DNA of 64,000 nucleotides from Rugalucina vietnamica (taxonomy: Eukaryota; Mollusca; Bivalvia; Lucinida; Lucinidae), in NCBI GenBank assembly GCA_964017185.1, contig OZ024875.1, positions 65,281,043 to 65,345,042 on the forward strand. Direction: 5' to 3'. The notes beneath the pieces were generated by a model. It saw nothing but the letters and a program-made list of their open reading frames with translations, was not told the DNA's origin and made no database searches. The translations under genes and the position numbers were made by a program. Numbering within the stretch: the stretch's first letter is position 1; each line of letters begins with the position of its first letter. Positions 1 through 10,500 of the stretch are shown here, in pieces.

Positions 1-115
1 ATGTTCCCTTAGTATTTAAGTACGTTATTGTCAATTTAGTTTTTCCCACTTTGGTTTATGGAGTGGGAATTTCTTTCTTATTGTGCCATTACCTGATTAT
101 TGCCCACGTTTACCC
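1..115 (-). repeat. Fragment of dispersed family D, cut by the window edge
   Basis: This stretch resembles the minus-strand reading of the left part of the copies at 2264 and 50926, and the plus strand at 44220-44290. Shared words include TTTTTCCCAC, GGAGTGGGAATTTCTTTCT and GATTATTGCCCAC. It is non-coding and truncated by the window start. Confidence 0.55.
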
Positions 116-368
116 TTTTACCACAAATGAGTTTATTTCACGAACATGGTTGTAAGATGCGAACAGAATGTAGCAAACTTTAATGAGAACGGCCAGCTTC
201 TGACAATCCACGCTGACTTCTGACGTCATCAAGGCGTGAAGGTGATAATACCTTATAGTGCTTCTCGGCATTGATCGTACGGAATGGCTATTTACAGACA
301 ACTGTCTAACTGTTCTAACCACTGTTCACCTCGCGTTCTCGTCACGATAACATATAATTGTAATATAT

Positions 369-602
369 GAGCCTCCTCGTGGGAAAACCAACAATGGGGT
401 TTCAGAACAGGTCCGACATAAACCGGCCTGTAAAAGCACAGAAAAGAGCTACAAGCTTGAAATTTCGGATTTAAGTAGAAGAGGAATTGTACTATCCGAG
501 TAGCGAAAATAAATGCACTGATCAGCTTCGCGGTTACCGCGAAGCTGCTCTGCGTCTTTGTTTTTGCATATGCAAATTGTTGGTTTTCCCATGAGGCGGC
601 TC
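369..602. mobile_element. Family B foldback element (MITE-like)
   Basis: The element begins GAGCCTCCTCGTGGG and ends CCCATGAGGCGGCTC, so its ends are inverted repeats. The 4-bp flanks are ATAT on both sides, a plausible target duplication. The interior holds a stem (CAGCTTCGCGGTTACCGCGAAGCTG). There is no coding capacity. It is one of eight full-length copies in the window and lies directly beside a family A copy. Confidence 0.75.
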
Positions 603-604
603 AT

Positions 605-875
605 ATACTCCCTTTGTACCCCACTTTTATATAGCTAAACTGGGGTATGCAGGAATATACCTATTTTTCTTATTTTGCTCCAAAACATAGATTTTTGGTA
701 CTCGTTAAACCCACCTCTGCGAGGCGGTTCTAACGCCGGTGAACACATAAGCTATGTTTTGAGTAAAAATCAGAAAATTGTATATAAAAAAAAATCCACT
801 GAAAATTTTCAATTTTCACAACCTAAAAAATCTCAGTATATTGCATGGGCAAGTTTTCGTAATAAACTTCGCAAT
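605..875 (+). mobile_element. Family A foldback element
   Basis: It carries the family's ordered landmarks: TACCCCACTTTTATATAG, an ACTGGGGTATGCAGG block, TTGCTCCAAAACATAG, the GAGGCGGTTCTAACG arm, TATGTTTTGAG, and the right end TGCATGGGCAAGTTTTCGTAAT. The left arm of the central stem is degraded. Non-coding. Confidence 0.7.
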
Positions 876-909
876 TGGGTGCAATGAGATGTGCTAGACA
901 GATCTATCA

Positions 910-1152
910 CGAAAACATGTCCGTGTAATGAATACCCCCTTATACCCCACTATTATATAGCAAAACTGGGGTATGCAGGGGTATACATATTTTTCTTATT
1001 TTTGCTCCAAAACATAGAGGCGGTTCTAACGTGTGCCCACAATCTATGTTTTGAGCAAAAATAAGAAAAATATTGACATTTTCTACTCAAAATTTTCATT
1101 TTTTACAACTTTAAAAATCTCTGTATATTACATGGACATCTTTTCGTAATGG
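910..1152 (+). mobile_element. Family A foldback element, one stem arm deleted
   Basis: The left end is CGAAAACATGTCCGTG and the right end ACATGGACATCTTTTCGTAATG. These are imperfect inverted repeats. The copy runs from CCAAAACATAG directly into AGGCGGTTCTAACG, so the left half of the central palindrome is missing. Non-coding. Confidence 0.7.
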
Positions 1153-1993
1153 TTGGGCGTGGAAAAATGATACATTTTTATCCTTTTGCATCAAACATTT
1201 ATTCAAACACTACACAAATGTCATTTCGGCATGTATGTAAAGTAATGAAATACACAAGCGTGTGATTTTGTACAATTGGCATAAACTGGTACGAGGATTT
1301 GTACACAAGTTTGCAGACGTCGTTTCAAACAGAAAAGATAACTGCATATCATGTAATTACATAAATATACTTTTCCCCCAATCATACGTTCTAAAAGGCA
1401 CGAAAACATTCTACGATAGATAATTTAAACAACACATGAAACAATCCTCAACCTGACGCCAAACTGTCTTCAATAAATATCACAACTGTATTTTATGGTA
1501 AATTTTTACAAATAAAAATACTGACAGTATACATTTTTCACTACTATTTATTTCCTAACAAATCTAATATCTATATGATCCTACAAATTCTTAAAACCGG
1601 GGCAAATCCCATGACAGGTTCTCTGCAAGCACTGACGAAAAGAAGTGACCAGTCATTGTTAAAAATAAATTGCTGAAGACTTGTGCTGGCATCTAAACAT
1701 TAGAAATCGCACCAACCGACAAGCAAGAGAAATAATCAAACAGTGATTACACGATAAGAACTAATTCATAGGAAAATTGAGAAACGATGACCAAAATAAC
1801 TTACTGTTTGTGAATATTGGCGAAATCAGAAGACCCTGTCAGGAGATAGCCCCATACAGGCATATATGTAACAATACCTCTATGCATAATAATCAACGAT
1901 GCGCTCATATGTTGGCGGTTCTAACAAGTATTTGGAGCAAATATATATATACACATGTATATAAGATGAATACCATATCTAGAAAACTGTAAA
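1153..1993. other. No recognisable gene
   Basis: AT-rich sequence with scattered stops in all frames. I see no repeat family, RNA gene or conserved coding motif here. Confidence 0.5.
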
Positions 1994-2140
1994 GCCTCCG
2001 TGGTGCAGTGGTTAAGTCACTCTCCTTGTAAACCAGGGGTCGCAGGTTCGATCCCGGGCTTCTCCAAAAACCTCCTCCTGGTTGAGCCTTCGGGTGCTCC
2101 CGGAACAACAAACCCACAAAACAACCTAAAAAACGAGCTC
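1994..2140 (+). repeat. tRNA-derived SINE, Thr(TGT)-like head
   Basis: Positions 1994-2066 form a 73-nt tRNA-like block with an A box (TGGTGCAGTGG) and a good B box (GGTTCGATCCC). The anticodon loop reads CTTGTAA (TGT, Thr). The anticodon-stem strands (CTCTC and ACCAG) no longer pair and the acceptor arms do not match, so a functional tRNA is unlikely. A non-tRNA body follows (GGTTGAGCCTTCGGGTGC), which points to a SINE. The 3' limit is approximate. Confidence 0.6.
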
Positions 2141-2263
2141 ATAAACAGTCATGCAAAAAATGCTGCTCAAAATATTTAAAGGAACACTGCACTATTTTTC
2201 ATACATCGCAATGTTAACTATCCCAACCTTGACCCACATTTAGGGCATTTCAGAACTAACAAG

Positions 2264-3035
2264 GTACAAGTAGGCAAAGATCAGGAAAAGGCGCAATCAG
2301 AAAAAGATTCCCACTCCAAAAACCGAGGTGGGAAAAAACCAAACTAACAATCAGGTACTTATACCATGAAACATATCGTAAGCCGAATGAGCAGCTATTT
2401 TCCCAATAGGTGGCCACTCAGTTACCTTAACTGAACTAAAAATATGAAAACATACATAAGGCGCCAACAGCACAAAATTTTTTTTAAACACCAAGACATA
2501 AAACAAAAAGAACCACCACAGAAGTATCGACTTGGAACGATCAGTAACACAAAGTTACTGGAGGGCTTAAACCGGTTTTACATGGCCATAACCTCACCCT
2601 CAGCTTCTGCAGTGGTTCATAACATTTAGTTAGTTATTCGGTCCTCGTGGTGAATCTCTAACTAGTCAATGAATCATCAAGAACAAACAAATAAATCATG
2701 ATAAACATCCTGATGGATCAAAAACCAGGACTCACAGACTAAGTAAGCTGCCCGACGATGGAGATCCCTGGGCGCCGAATAACGTACTAACTCCGGAGCA
2801 AAAGAAAAACACCAGTTGGACCCCGGTGGGCCAAGCAACAGACAAGAAGCTCCGGCCCCAACCAACTAAAATGAATAGCTTTATGTCGGGGCCATCATAG
2901 AGTCTGACGCCCGACCCACCGGCGTGCAATTAAAGAAGGCAGCATAGTTATCAACCATGATTGGGTTAAAAACTAAGCATGCAGACTGTCGCATAACATT
3001 TAAGTTATAACCTATACGGCTGTAACGTGTTATGA
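2264..3035 (+). mobile_element. Family D non-autonomous element, copy 1
   Basis: This 772-bp unit is nearly identical, in the same orientation, to 50926-51699, and matches 40306-40910 in reverse. It starts GTACAAGTAGGCAAAG and ends CTGTAACGTGTTATGA. Copies 1 and 3 share about a dozen further bases beyond that end. No inverted repeats or ORF are convincing, so the class is open; Helitron-like is one possibility. Confidence 0.65.
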
Positions 3036-3628
3036 TTTTTCTGAACTGAAACAAGTCTACTTGTTTCGCACGATCTCAACAATGCATCGAAGTTTCTTAT
3101 TACAAGAAAATTGGTATGGGAAATATGTTTTTAGTTACATTTTCTGAACGTTGTAATTTTTCCACGGACACTTTCGGTATTAAATTTTATGGGTTGATTT
3201 TAAATGGAAGGTAGGGGGATGGTGTCACATACATTGACCCTTTAAATATTTTGAGCAAAGTCTTTATTTTCTCAATCTTTATTCCGCACTGCGGAAACTT
3301 CGTTTCAAGAACTATATCTCATTAAATCTGATGCAAAAACGTTACAAATTACATGTCCGTTGACATCAATACATGCACGTCTCACAACGTAAGATTTCAA
3401 AATTATATCCTCGATCATACAAATCGCTTATCCATAATCGCCTACTTTGCTACACATATTCTTTTCATAATACAAATTAATCACAAATAATGCTGTAAAA
3501 CAATAAACATTTGTGTTACACATTCCTAATTAAGCTGACCTGATTTTAATATGTGAAAAAAAAAATGTTAAAACTGCAAAAAGTCTGTATCTATGATTTA
3601 TTTACATTTATTGCAGATGTACAAAATA
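3036..3628. other. No recognisable gene
   Basis: AT-rich unique-looking sequence without coding or RNA motifs that I can recognise. Confidence 0.5.
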
Positions 3629-4300
3629 TACTTAAAGTGTTTTGGTACCCTAAATTAATGTGTACTTCAAATTCAAGAGCTTTCAAAACCAAGCATTTTG
3701 ATATAAATTTGATGAAATTCGGTGGTCTAATAAGAAAGTTATGGGTAATTAAGTATGAAATATGGACGGTCGCCATTTTGTTTTGTAGTTGAGGTTAAAA
3801 AATGGGATATAATCAAAATTAAAGGCTTCCTTTAACATAGAATGTGTGCCAATTCGAGTAACAATATTGCCTGTCGCTAGAAACAAACAACTATCAAAGT
3901 TTGATACGAAAATATACGGGAAAAATCATTTAATTTGATTTTTTTGAGTTTTGATTTAGACTCCATGCACTCCTGGCGGCCATTTTGAATGTTTTCAAAT
4001 TGCTCTTATTGCTCTATCTCTCAGGCGATTTTGAAAAATCTTTCTCCAGAATGTATAACAAGCTTGAAGAAGTATTAATTATAATTGGGTTCAGTGGTTA
4101 TTTTGATTTTAATAAAAATATGAAAACTAACCGAATAAACAAAATGGCGGCGCCCATAAAATTATTTTTTGCATGTTAAATTGCCCATAACTTTCTTATT
4201 TCCCAGCCGATTTTCATCAACTTCATATCAAAATTCATGAATTTGAAATCTCTTCAGTTTGAAGTACATATTAAATAAGGGTGCCAAAACACTTTAAATG
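3629..4300. mobile_element. Long foldback element with 130-bp arms
   Basis: The arm at 3629-3757 (CTTAAAGTGTTTTGG through AAAGTTATGGGTAATTAA) is the inverted match of 4172-4300 (TTAAATTGCCCATAACTTT through CCAAAACACTTTAAATG), with an estimated identity of about 75-80%. The spacer is about 415 bp. CCATTTTG motifs also recur in both orientations inside. There is no coding content. It is most likely an old MITE-like insertion. Confidence 0.6.
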
Positions 4301-4808
4301 ATCTAAATGTTTGATAACACGGTGTGAATTATTTGTATGGCTTTCATAACACGTACTCGTATGTACATGTAAATGAGACGGGATAGCCTCCCTTAGAAAA
4401 ATACGTTGGTGCAAAATATTAGCGGCATATTGACTGTGCGAAAGACTTCAGTATTGTTGATGTTGATGCATTAGGAACTTTTTTTACATAATAGACCAAG
4501 AACTACATTAAGGCTATAACATCATAAATCAGCGGATGTAAAATTTGTCGATGGATCAAACACGAAAAGAAAAGTCAGTATAGCATACATGAGAGCTACT
4601 GATACACATCAAATATGAACGTAAGTAAATATGCTCAGAGAGAAAGGTTTCGCCATTAATTTTGACAAGTCCCACAACTCTCAGTGTAATCTTCCTTGCT
4701 GCCTGAGTTGTCCCTCTTTACTAAATATGAAAAGGCAATTTCCTTTTGATTTTTAATATAAACTCCATCAGTTGCCGATTTTAACTCAGTAGTTGACCGT
4801 TCTCGCAA

Positions 4809-4845
<37 letters not shown>

Positions 4846-5420
4846 TGTATAACAACTCAATAATTGATAAGATCGGTGCCTTTATTCATAGCAATATCAA
4901 ATAAAGCGTGTTGCCAGTGTCAAAAATCCGAAAACATGTAAGCTAAATTTAGCCCCAGTCTCGAGAAATAACAAGTCTAAAATCACCGTTTGCAGACCAC
5001 CTTCCTTTGATTTAAAATTAGAACGAAAATTTGTGCATGAACCCAGACAAAACCACATGCGATATTTATGTTGTTTTTCTTGGAAATTGTAGGTTTTATT
5101 CACAGATTTATCAATTATGGGTATTTCAATCCTATTAAACAATCAAGGCGTTTTGAGGCTACAGAGATTTAAACAGCCCCATTGGGATTTTACATGTTTT
5201 TCACTGCCTAAACATTTGCCTCTGAGCATATACAAAACATGAAATTAACATTTACTGAACACAAGTGAAAACGCTTCAGATATATTCGAACTCTTGAACC
5301 ATTCCATAGAACATGATAAATTCACCCTATGCTATAATGTGCAAAATTCGTTCAAAGCAAACATAGGTTTGCATCATTTTCACAAGTACTTGGCAGGGGT
5401 CACAAAAATGACGTCAACCA
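4301..5420. other. Non-coding interval with (TAA)n
   Basis: The only clear structure is a TAA trinucleotide microsatellite at 4810-4843. I see no supported gene in the remainder. Confidence 0.55.
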
Positions 5421-5496
5421 CATCATGAAAACTTGCCCACGCAATAAACAGATATTTTTTAGCTTTAGAAATTTAGAAATTGAAAAATTTCATCTG

Positions 5497-5538
<42 letters not shown>

Positions 5539-5673
5539 TTAGAATTAACGAGTACACTAAATCTATGTCTTGGAGCAAAATTAAGAAAAGTAGGTATACC
5601 CTGCATACCCTAGCTTTGCTATATAAAAGTGGGAATTAAGGGGTTATTCATTGCAATGACATGTTTTCCTGAT
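5421..5673 (-). mobile_element. Family A copy carrying a poly-A run
   Basis: This copy is reversed: it starts CATCATGAAAACTTGCCC and ends GACATGTTTTCCTGATG, and contains AGGTATACCCTGCATACCC. A run of 37 A at 5497-5533 occupies the position where the central stem should begin, so most of the palindrome is lost. Confidence 0.6.
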
Positions 5674-5714
5674 GTATAATACGTGTAGAACCCGCCGTAT
5701 TGAGCTTATGGCGT

Positions 5715-6019
5715 CACGATAACACTTCCGTGTAATGTATACCCTCTTAATACCCCAACTTCATATAGAAAAACTGGGGTATGCAGGGGTATACCTATTT
5801 ATTTATTTCAGGGGTACACATATTTATTTATTTTTACTCCAAATTATAGATTGTGGGTACTCATTAGAACAGCCTCGGCAAGGTAGTTCTAACGTGTACC
5901 CACAATATATGGTTTAAGCAAAAATAAGAAAAAAATCAAACCATTTCTACTGAAAAAAAAAAAAATTATTTTTTATAACTTAAAATATTCTGTATATTGC
6001 ATGGACATATTTTCATTAT
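5715..6019 (+). mobile_element. Family A foldback element
   Basis: The landmark order is TAATGTATACCC, ACTGGGGTATGCAGGGG, GGGTACTCATTAGAAC, TTCTAACGTGTACCCAC, then GCATGGACATATTTTCATTATG. A short local duplication (GGGGTATACCTATTTATTT / GGGGTACACATATTTATTT) lies near 5775-5825. Confidence 0.65.
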
Positions 6020-6269
6020 GAGCATCGCTCAAGCAAATTGTGTCTGAACGTTTCCATATCGATATACAGCATGATGTTCCGTGCTTCACGCACACACACG
6101 TCAAGACAACGTCAGTCCACTCGGACCTACGCATGGGCGTATACCTTCTATCGACTACTTACAATTTTTATTTTTATTTCATTAACAACATTTCCCACTG
6201 ATTTTTCCACAAACCTACACAAAGGGTGTAACGGTGTTCAGCTTTGTTCAGTATATAAGTAACGAATCA

Positions 6270-6445
6270 TGAAGTCAAGGCATTGAATGAAATATCAAAG
6301 TAAGTCAATGAAACAAACTAGCAAGTAGATAAAATGGTCAAATATGATCAAATATGATAAGCAAATTAATCAAACATGAAAGTAGGTAAATAAAACAAAC
6401 ATGCAAGAAGGGCAATGAAAGAAATATGAATGTAAATCAAACAAT
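6270..6445 (+). repeat. Degenerate ~25-bp minisatellite
   Basis: Words such as AAGTAGGTAAATAAAACAAAC and TCAATGAAACAAAC recur irregularly. The same motif forms a clearer array at 27125-27560. Confidence 0.45.
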
Positions 6446-6535
6446 CGTGAACATCAGGAAAACATAACCGTGTATTAAATACCCCTTGAACCTCACTTTT
6501 ATACAGTAAAACTGGGGTATTCAGGGGTATAGCAT
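6446..6535 (+). mobile_element. Family A left-end fragment
   Basis: CATCAGGAAAACATAACCGTG is followed by a degraded TACCCC...TTTTATACAG and ACTGGGGTATTCAGGGG. The central stem and right half are absent. Confidence 0.55.
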
Positions 6536-6624
6536 AAAGGGACCAGTGATCGATCAAAAAAAGCCATGTTTGATAAATTTGCGGATCAGACATGCATCGG
6601 AGAATGCATGTATACATATCATAT

Positions 6625-7413
6625 TGTTACGTGCCAGGCGTAACTAGAAGATTAAGGAAACCAACAAGTTGGTTAGCCAGCAACAAGCTTTGTTTAAAAT
6701 TTAACAAATTTATTTAGAAGTGATTTAACCAGTAATTACATGTGAAACAATCAAAAGCATATATACAATCAAACAAAAATGAATGTACAATACCTTTCAA
6801 GATGTTTATACCCTTTAAAGAGTGTCTGAATGTCCCTCAGAATTTTTTAACACAAGTCTGTATCAGTTTCTGATCCCAAGAATTAAAGTTTGTTTCAAAA
6901 TAGCACTATGTCCCAATCCAGAATCGAATATCACAAAGTAATCCAAGAATAAGTTTAAATTCCAGTAAGATAGATTTTGACTTCTTAATAGTAACAGTAC
7001 CCAAAGATTGTCCTTATGAAAATTTGTAGCCCTTATATAGCACTGAGGAACATTCAGGATTCTTCCAGCAAATTCTATGATATCATATACTAAAAATAAC
7101 AAGTTGTTTACCAAAATTTAATGTTCTGGAATATTCTTTTGACATAAAAAAAGATTTTTCTAGAAGATTCTACATCTTTGGTTCTTCCAGATTTTTCAGG
7201 ACTTTTCCGTCAAAGAACAATTTGAAATTTCTAGAAAATTCTGAAGTAAACAACCTGTTTATGTCCAATATCTGGGACACTAAAAGTAAATAATTGCTAA
7301 GGACAACAAGTAAACATCATATGTATAACATCATACTTTCCTGGGCATACTCCCTTGGGAAGTTTACCAGTACTGAATGCACATCTTTCAACAAGTAACT
7401 GTCATATATAACA
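6625..7413 (-). repeat. 3' LTR
   Basis: A 789-bp direct repeat of 12677-13465. I counted three substitutions (GATGTTTATA vs GATGTTAATA, AAGAGTG vs AAGAATG, CATATATAACA vs CATACATAACA). On the minus strand it starts TGTTATATATG and ends GTAACA. Confidence 0.93.
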
Positions 7414-7425
7414 CTTCCCCTCTTC
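7414..7425 (-). other. Polypurine tract
   Basis: On the minus strand GAAGAGGGGAAG directly abuts the TG of the 3' LTR. This is the expected position and composition for the plus-strand primer of an LTR element. Confidence 0.8.
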
Positions 7426-7560
7426 AAAGAAAAGAAAGTTTTATAAAATAAAGCTTTCTTTTGCAATACTGGATAATTGTATACAATATGTTTAGCAAAA
7501 TTTGTGCAAAACTAATCAAATACAACAGCACAAAGCTGGACATCAGCATTGTAGAGGCAC

Positions 7561-10500
7561 TTAAGCTCTGCTTAGGGTGTCTGGAATGATATTATCTCTT
7601 CCTCGGATATGTCTGATGTCAAGATTGTGCTCTTGCAACATGAGACTCCACCTGAGTAAACGCTGGTTCTTGTTTTTCATTTTATGTATGAAAGTCAGTG
7701 GATTGTGGTCACTGAAGACAACAATTGGTGCATGTGAAGAAGCTAAGTAAACTTCAAAGTGCTGAAGCGCAAGGATTATAGAGAGGCATTCTTTCTCTAT
7801 GGTAGAGTAATTTCTCTGATGCTTGTTAAACTTTTTGGAAAAATAACAAACAGGATGGTCAACACCATTGTCATCTTCTTGCAACAATACACTGCCTGCA
7901 CCAACATCACTGGCATCTACAGCCAACTTGAACTCTTTGTCAAAACTTGGTGCTAAGAGAACCGGAGCACTTCTAAGTATGGCCTTGAGCTTATCAAATG
8001 ACTTCTGGCAGTCATCTGTCCAAACATACTTGGCCTTCTTACCAAGCAAGTTTGTCAGAGGCTCAGCTATAGCCGAGAAGTTGTTGCAGAATTTCCTGTA
8101 ATATCCAGCCATACCCAGAAAGCGCATCAGTTGTCTTTTGCTAGTAGGTACAGGAAAATCTGAGATAGCCTCAACTTTAGCTTCTACAGGTTTTACCTGA
8201 CCTTGACCTACAATGTGTCCAAGAAATGTCAAGTTTGCATGGCAAAATTCACTTTTTGCCAAGTTCACAGTTAGTTTAGCATCACTTAGCCGGTCAAAGA
8301 ATGTTCTGATTGTCTGCAAGTGTTGTTGCCACTCCTCACTGAAGATAATAGCGTCGTCGATATAGGCTTTACAGCCATCCAGATTGGAAATCAAACTGTT
8401 GACCAGCCGCTGAAAAGTCGCAGGCGAGTTCTTCATTCCAAATGGCATGACTTTATACTGGTACAGTCCATCTGGTGTAACAAATGCCGAGATCTCCTTT
8501 GCTCTGTCCGTGAGGGGTATCTGCCAAAATCCCTTTAGCAGATCGAACTTTGTAACATACTTGGCATGTCCAATATTATCAATGCAGTCATCGATTCGTG
8601 GGATGGGAAAAGTGTCTGTTTTAGTGACAGAATTGACTTTTCGATAGTCTGTGCACATTCTAAATGTCCCGTCTGGCTTTGGTACAAGAATACAAGGAGA
8701 ACTCCATTCACTTTGGCTGGGTTCAATGAAATCATTGTCCAGCAAATATTGAACTTCTTCCCTGAGATATTGCTGTTTTACAGGGTTCATTCTGTAAGGA
8801 TGTTCCTTTACAGGTTTTGAACCTTCAATAATGTCAACATCATGATAGATTTTGTCAGTTCTGGATGGAATGTCCGGAAATAAGTGCTCATATTCGAGAA
8901 CTAACTGTTTCAGTTCAAGTCTTTTGTCTGAATCAAGGTGAGACAGTTTCTGATCAAGATTCTGTAGTATGTCAGAATTCTGGAGTTTCGATGACGAGGG
9001 ATCAGATTTCTCCAAGTTGAAGTCCTCAGAGTCCATTTGATTTTGTTCATGAGGGACAGAATTAACTATATTTACTGATGAAATAACAGAACTATCCCTA
9101 TCAATATACTTCTTGAGCATATTAATGTGACATAGCTGTTTTTGCTTGCGCCTCCCAGGAGTGTTAACAATGTAATTCACGTCACTTAACTTTTTATCAA
9201 CAGTATACGGGCCATAATATCTAGCTTGTAAAGGTCTGCCAGGAATGGGCAAGAGAGCAAGTACCTTGTCTCCAGGTTCAAAATTTCTGTCTTTAGCATT
9301 TTCATCATAACGAATCTTCATTTTGCTTTGAGAAGATTTGAGATTGGACCGAGCTGCATCACAGGCCTTTGATAGTCTGTTTTTGAAATCAGACACATAC
9401 TGAAGTAAGTTCAAAGAACTGTCATCATCTGAGAGAAATTTCTCTTTTAGAAGTTTTAACGGTCCACGTACAGTGTGCCCAAAAACAAGCTCAAATGGGC
9501 TGAACCCCAGAGACTCTTGTACAGATTCTCTTACAGCAAATAGAAGCAAGTGTATGCCTTCATCCCAATCTTTTTCAGTGTCAAAGCAGTAAGATCTGAT
9601 CATGTTTTTCAAGGTTTGATGGAATCTTTCTAAGGCACCTTGGCTTTCAGGGTGGTAAGCCGATGACTTGTATTGCTTAATTCCAAGTTCGTACATGACT
9701 TGCTGAAAAATTCCTGACATAAAATTTGAGCCCTTGTCTGACTGGATAGATTTTGGGAGGCCTACAAATGTGAAGAACTTCACAAGTGCATTAACTATTG
9801 TTTTAGCCTTGATATTTCTGAGTGGGATAGCTTCAGGAAAGCGAGTTGAAGCACACATTATGGTCAGAAGATATTCACAACCTTTCTTTGTTTTGGGTAA
9901 GGGACCTACACAATCAATAATCACTCTGCTGAAAGGTTCATCAAAGGCAGGAATGGGCTGCAATTGAGCTTTTGGAATGGTCTGATTGGGCTTTCCTACC
10001 ATTTGACAAGTGTGGCAGGATTTGCAATGCTGTGAAACATCAGATTTTAATCCTGGCCAGTAGAAATGATTTAGAATCTTGTGATAGGTCTTATTTACAC
10101 CTAAATGGCCTGACATGGGTGTTTCATGAGCCAAGTTTAAGATTTCAGGGCGATAAACCCTAGGAACCACAATTTGGTGGTTAACAGTCCACTCATCTGC
10201 TGCGGAGACATCCGGAGGACGCCATTTTCTCATCAAAATGTCATTTTTGACATAATAGCAAACAGGAACCTGGGATATTTCATTTTCATTAAAAGCCCTT
10301 TCAAATAAAGGCGAGATCTCAGGATCACTGTGTTGTTCTTTACAAAGCTGTGACCTTGACAGCTGGTCATGACCTTGGTCATTTGAGTTGGAAGGTGAAA
10401 GGTCATTTTCTGACCCTGACCTTGGATTGCTAGGGTCAGTCTGAATATCAGACTGACTAGGGGAAAGAGATGTTGAAATCTCTTTATTAAAGGACTGACC

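Noticed and set aside
1994..2066. Functional tRNA-Thr
   Set aside because: Promoter boxes and TGT loop are present, but anticodon and acceptor stems do not pair and a SINE body follows.
5425..5613. ORF with a poly-Lys run
   Set aside because: Caused by the 37-A tract inside a family A element.
6863..7114. 83-codon ORF present twice (also 12915-13166)
   Set aside because: It lies inside the LTR and is duplicated only because the LTRs are duplicated. No coding signature.
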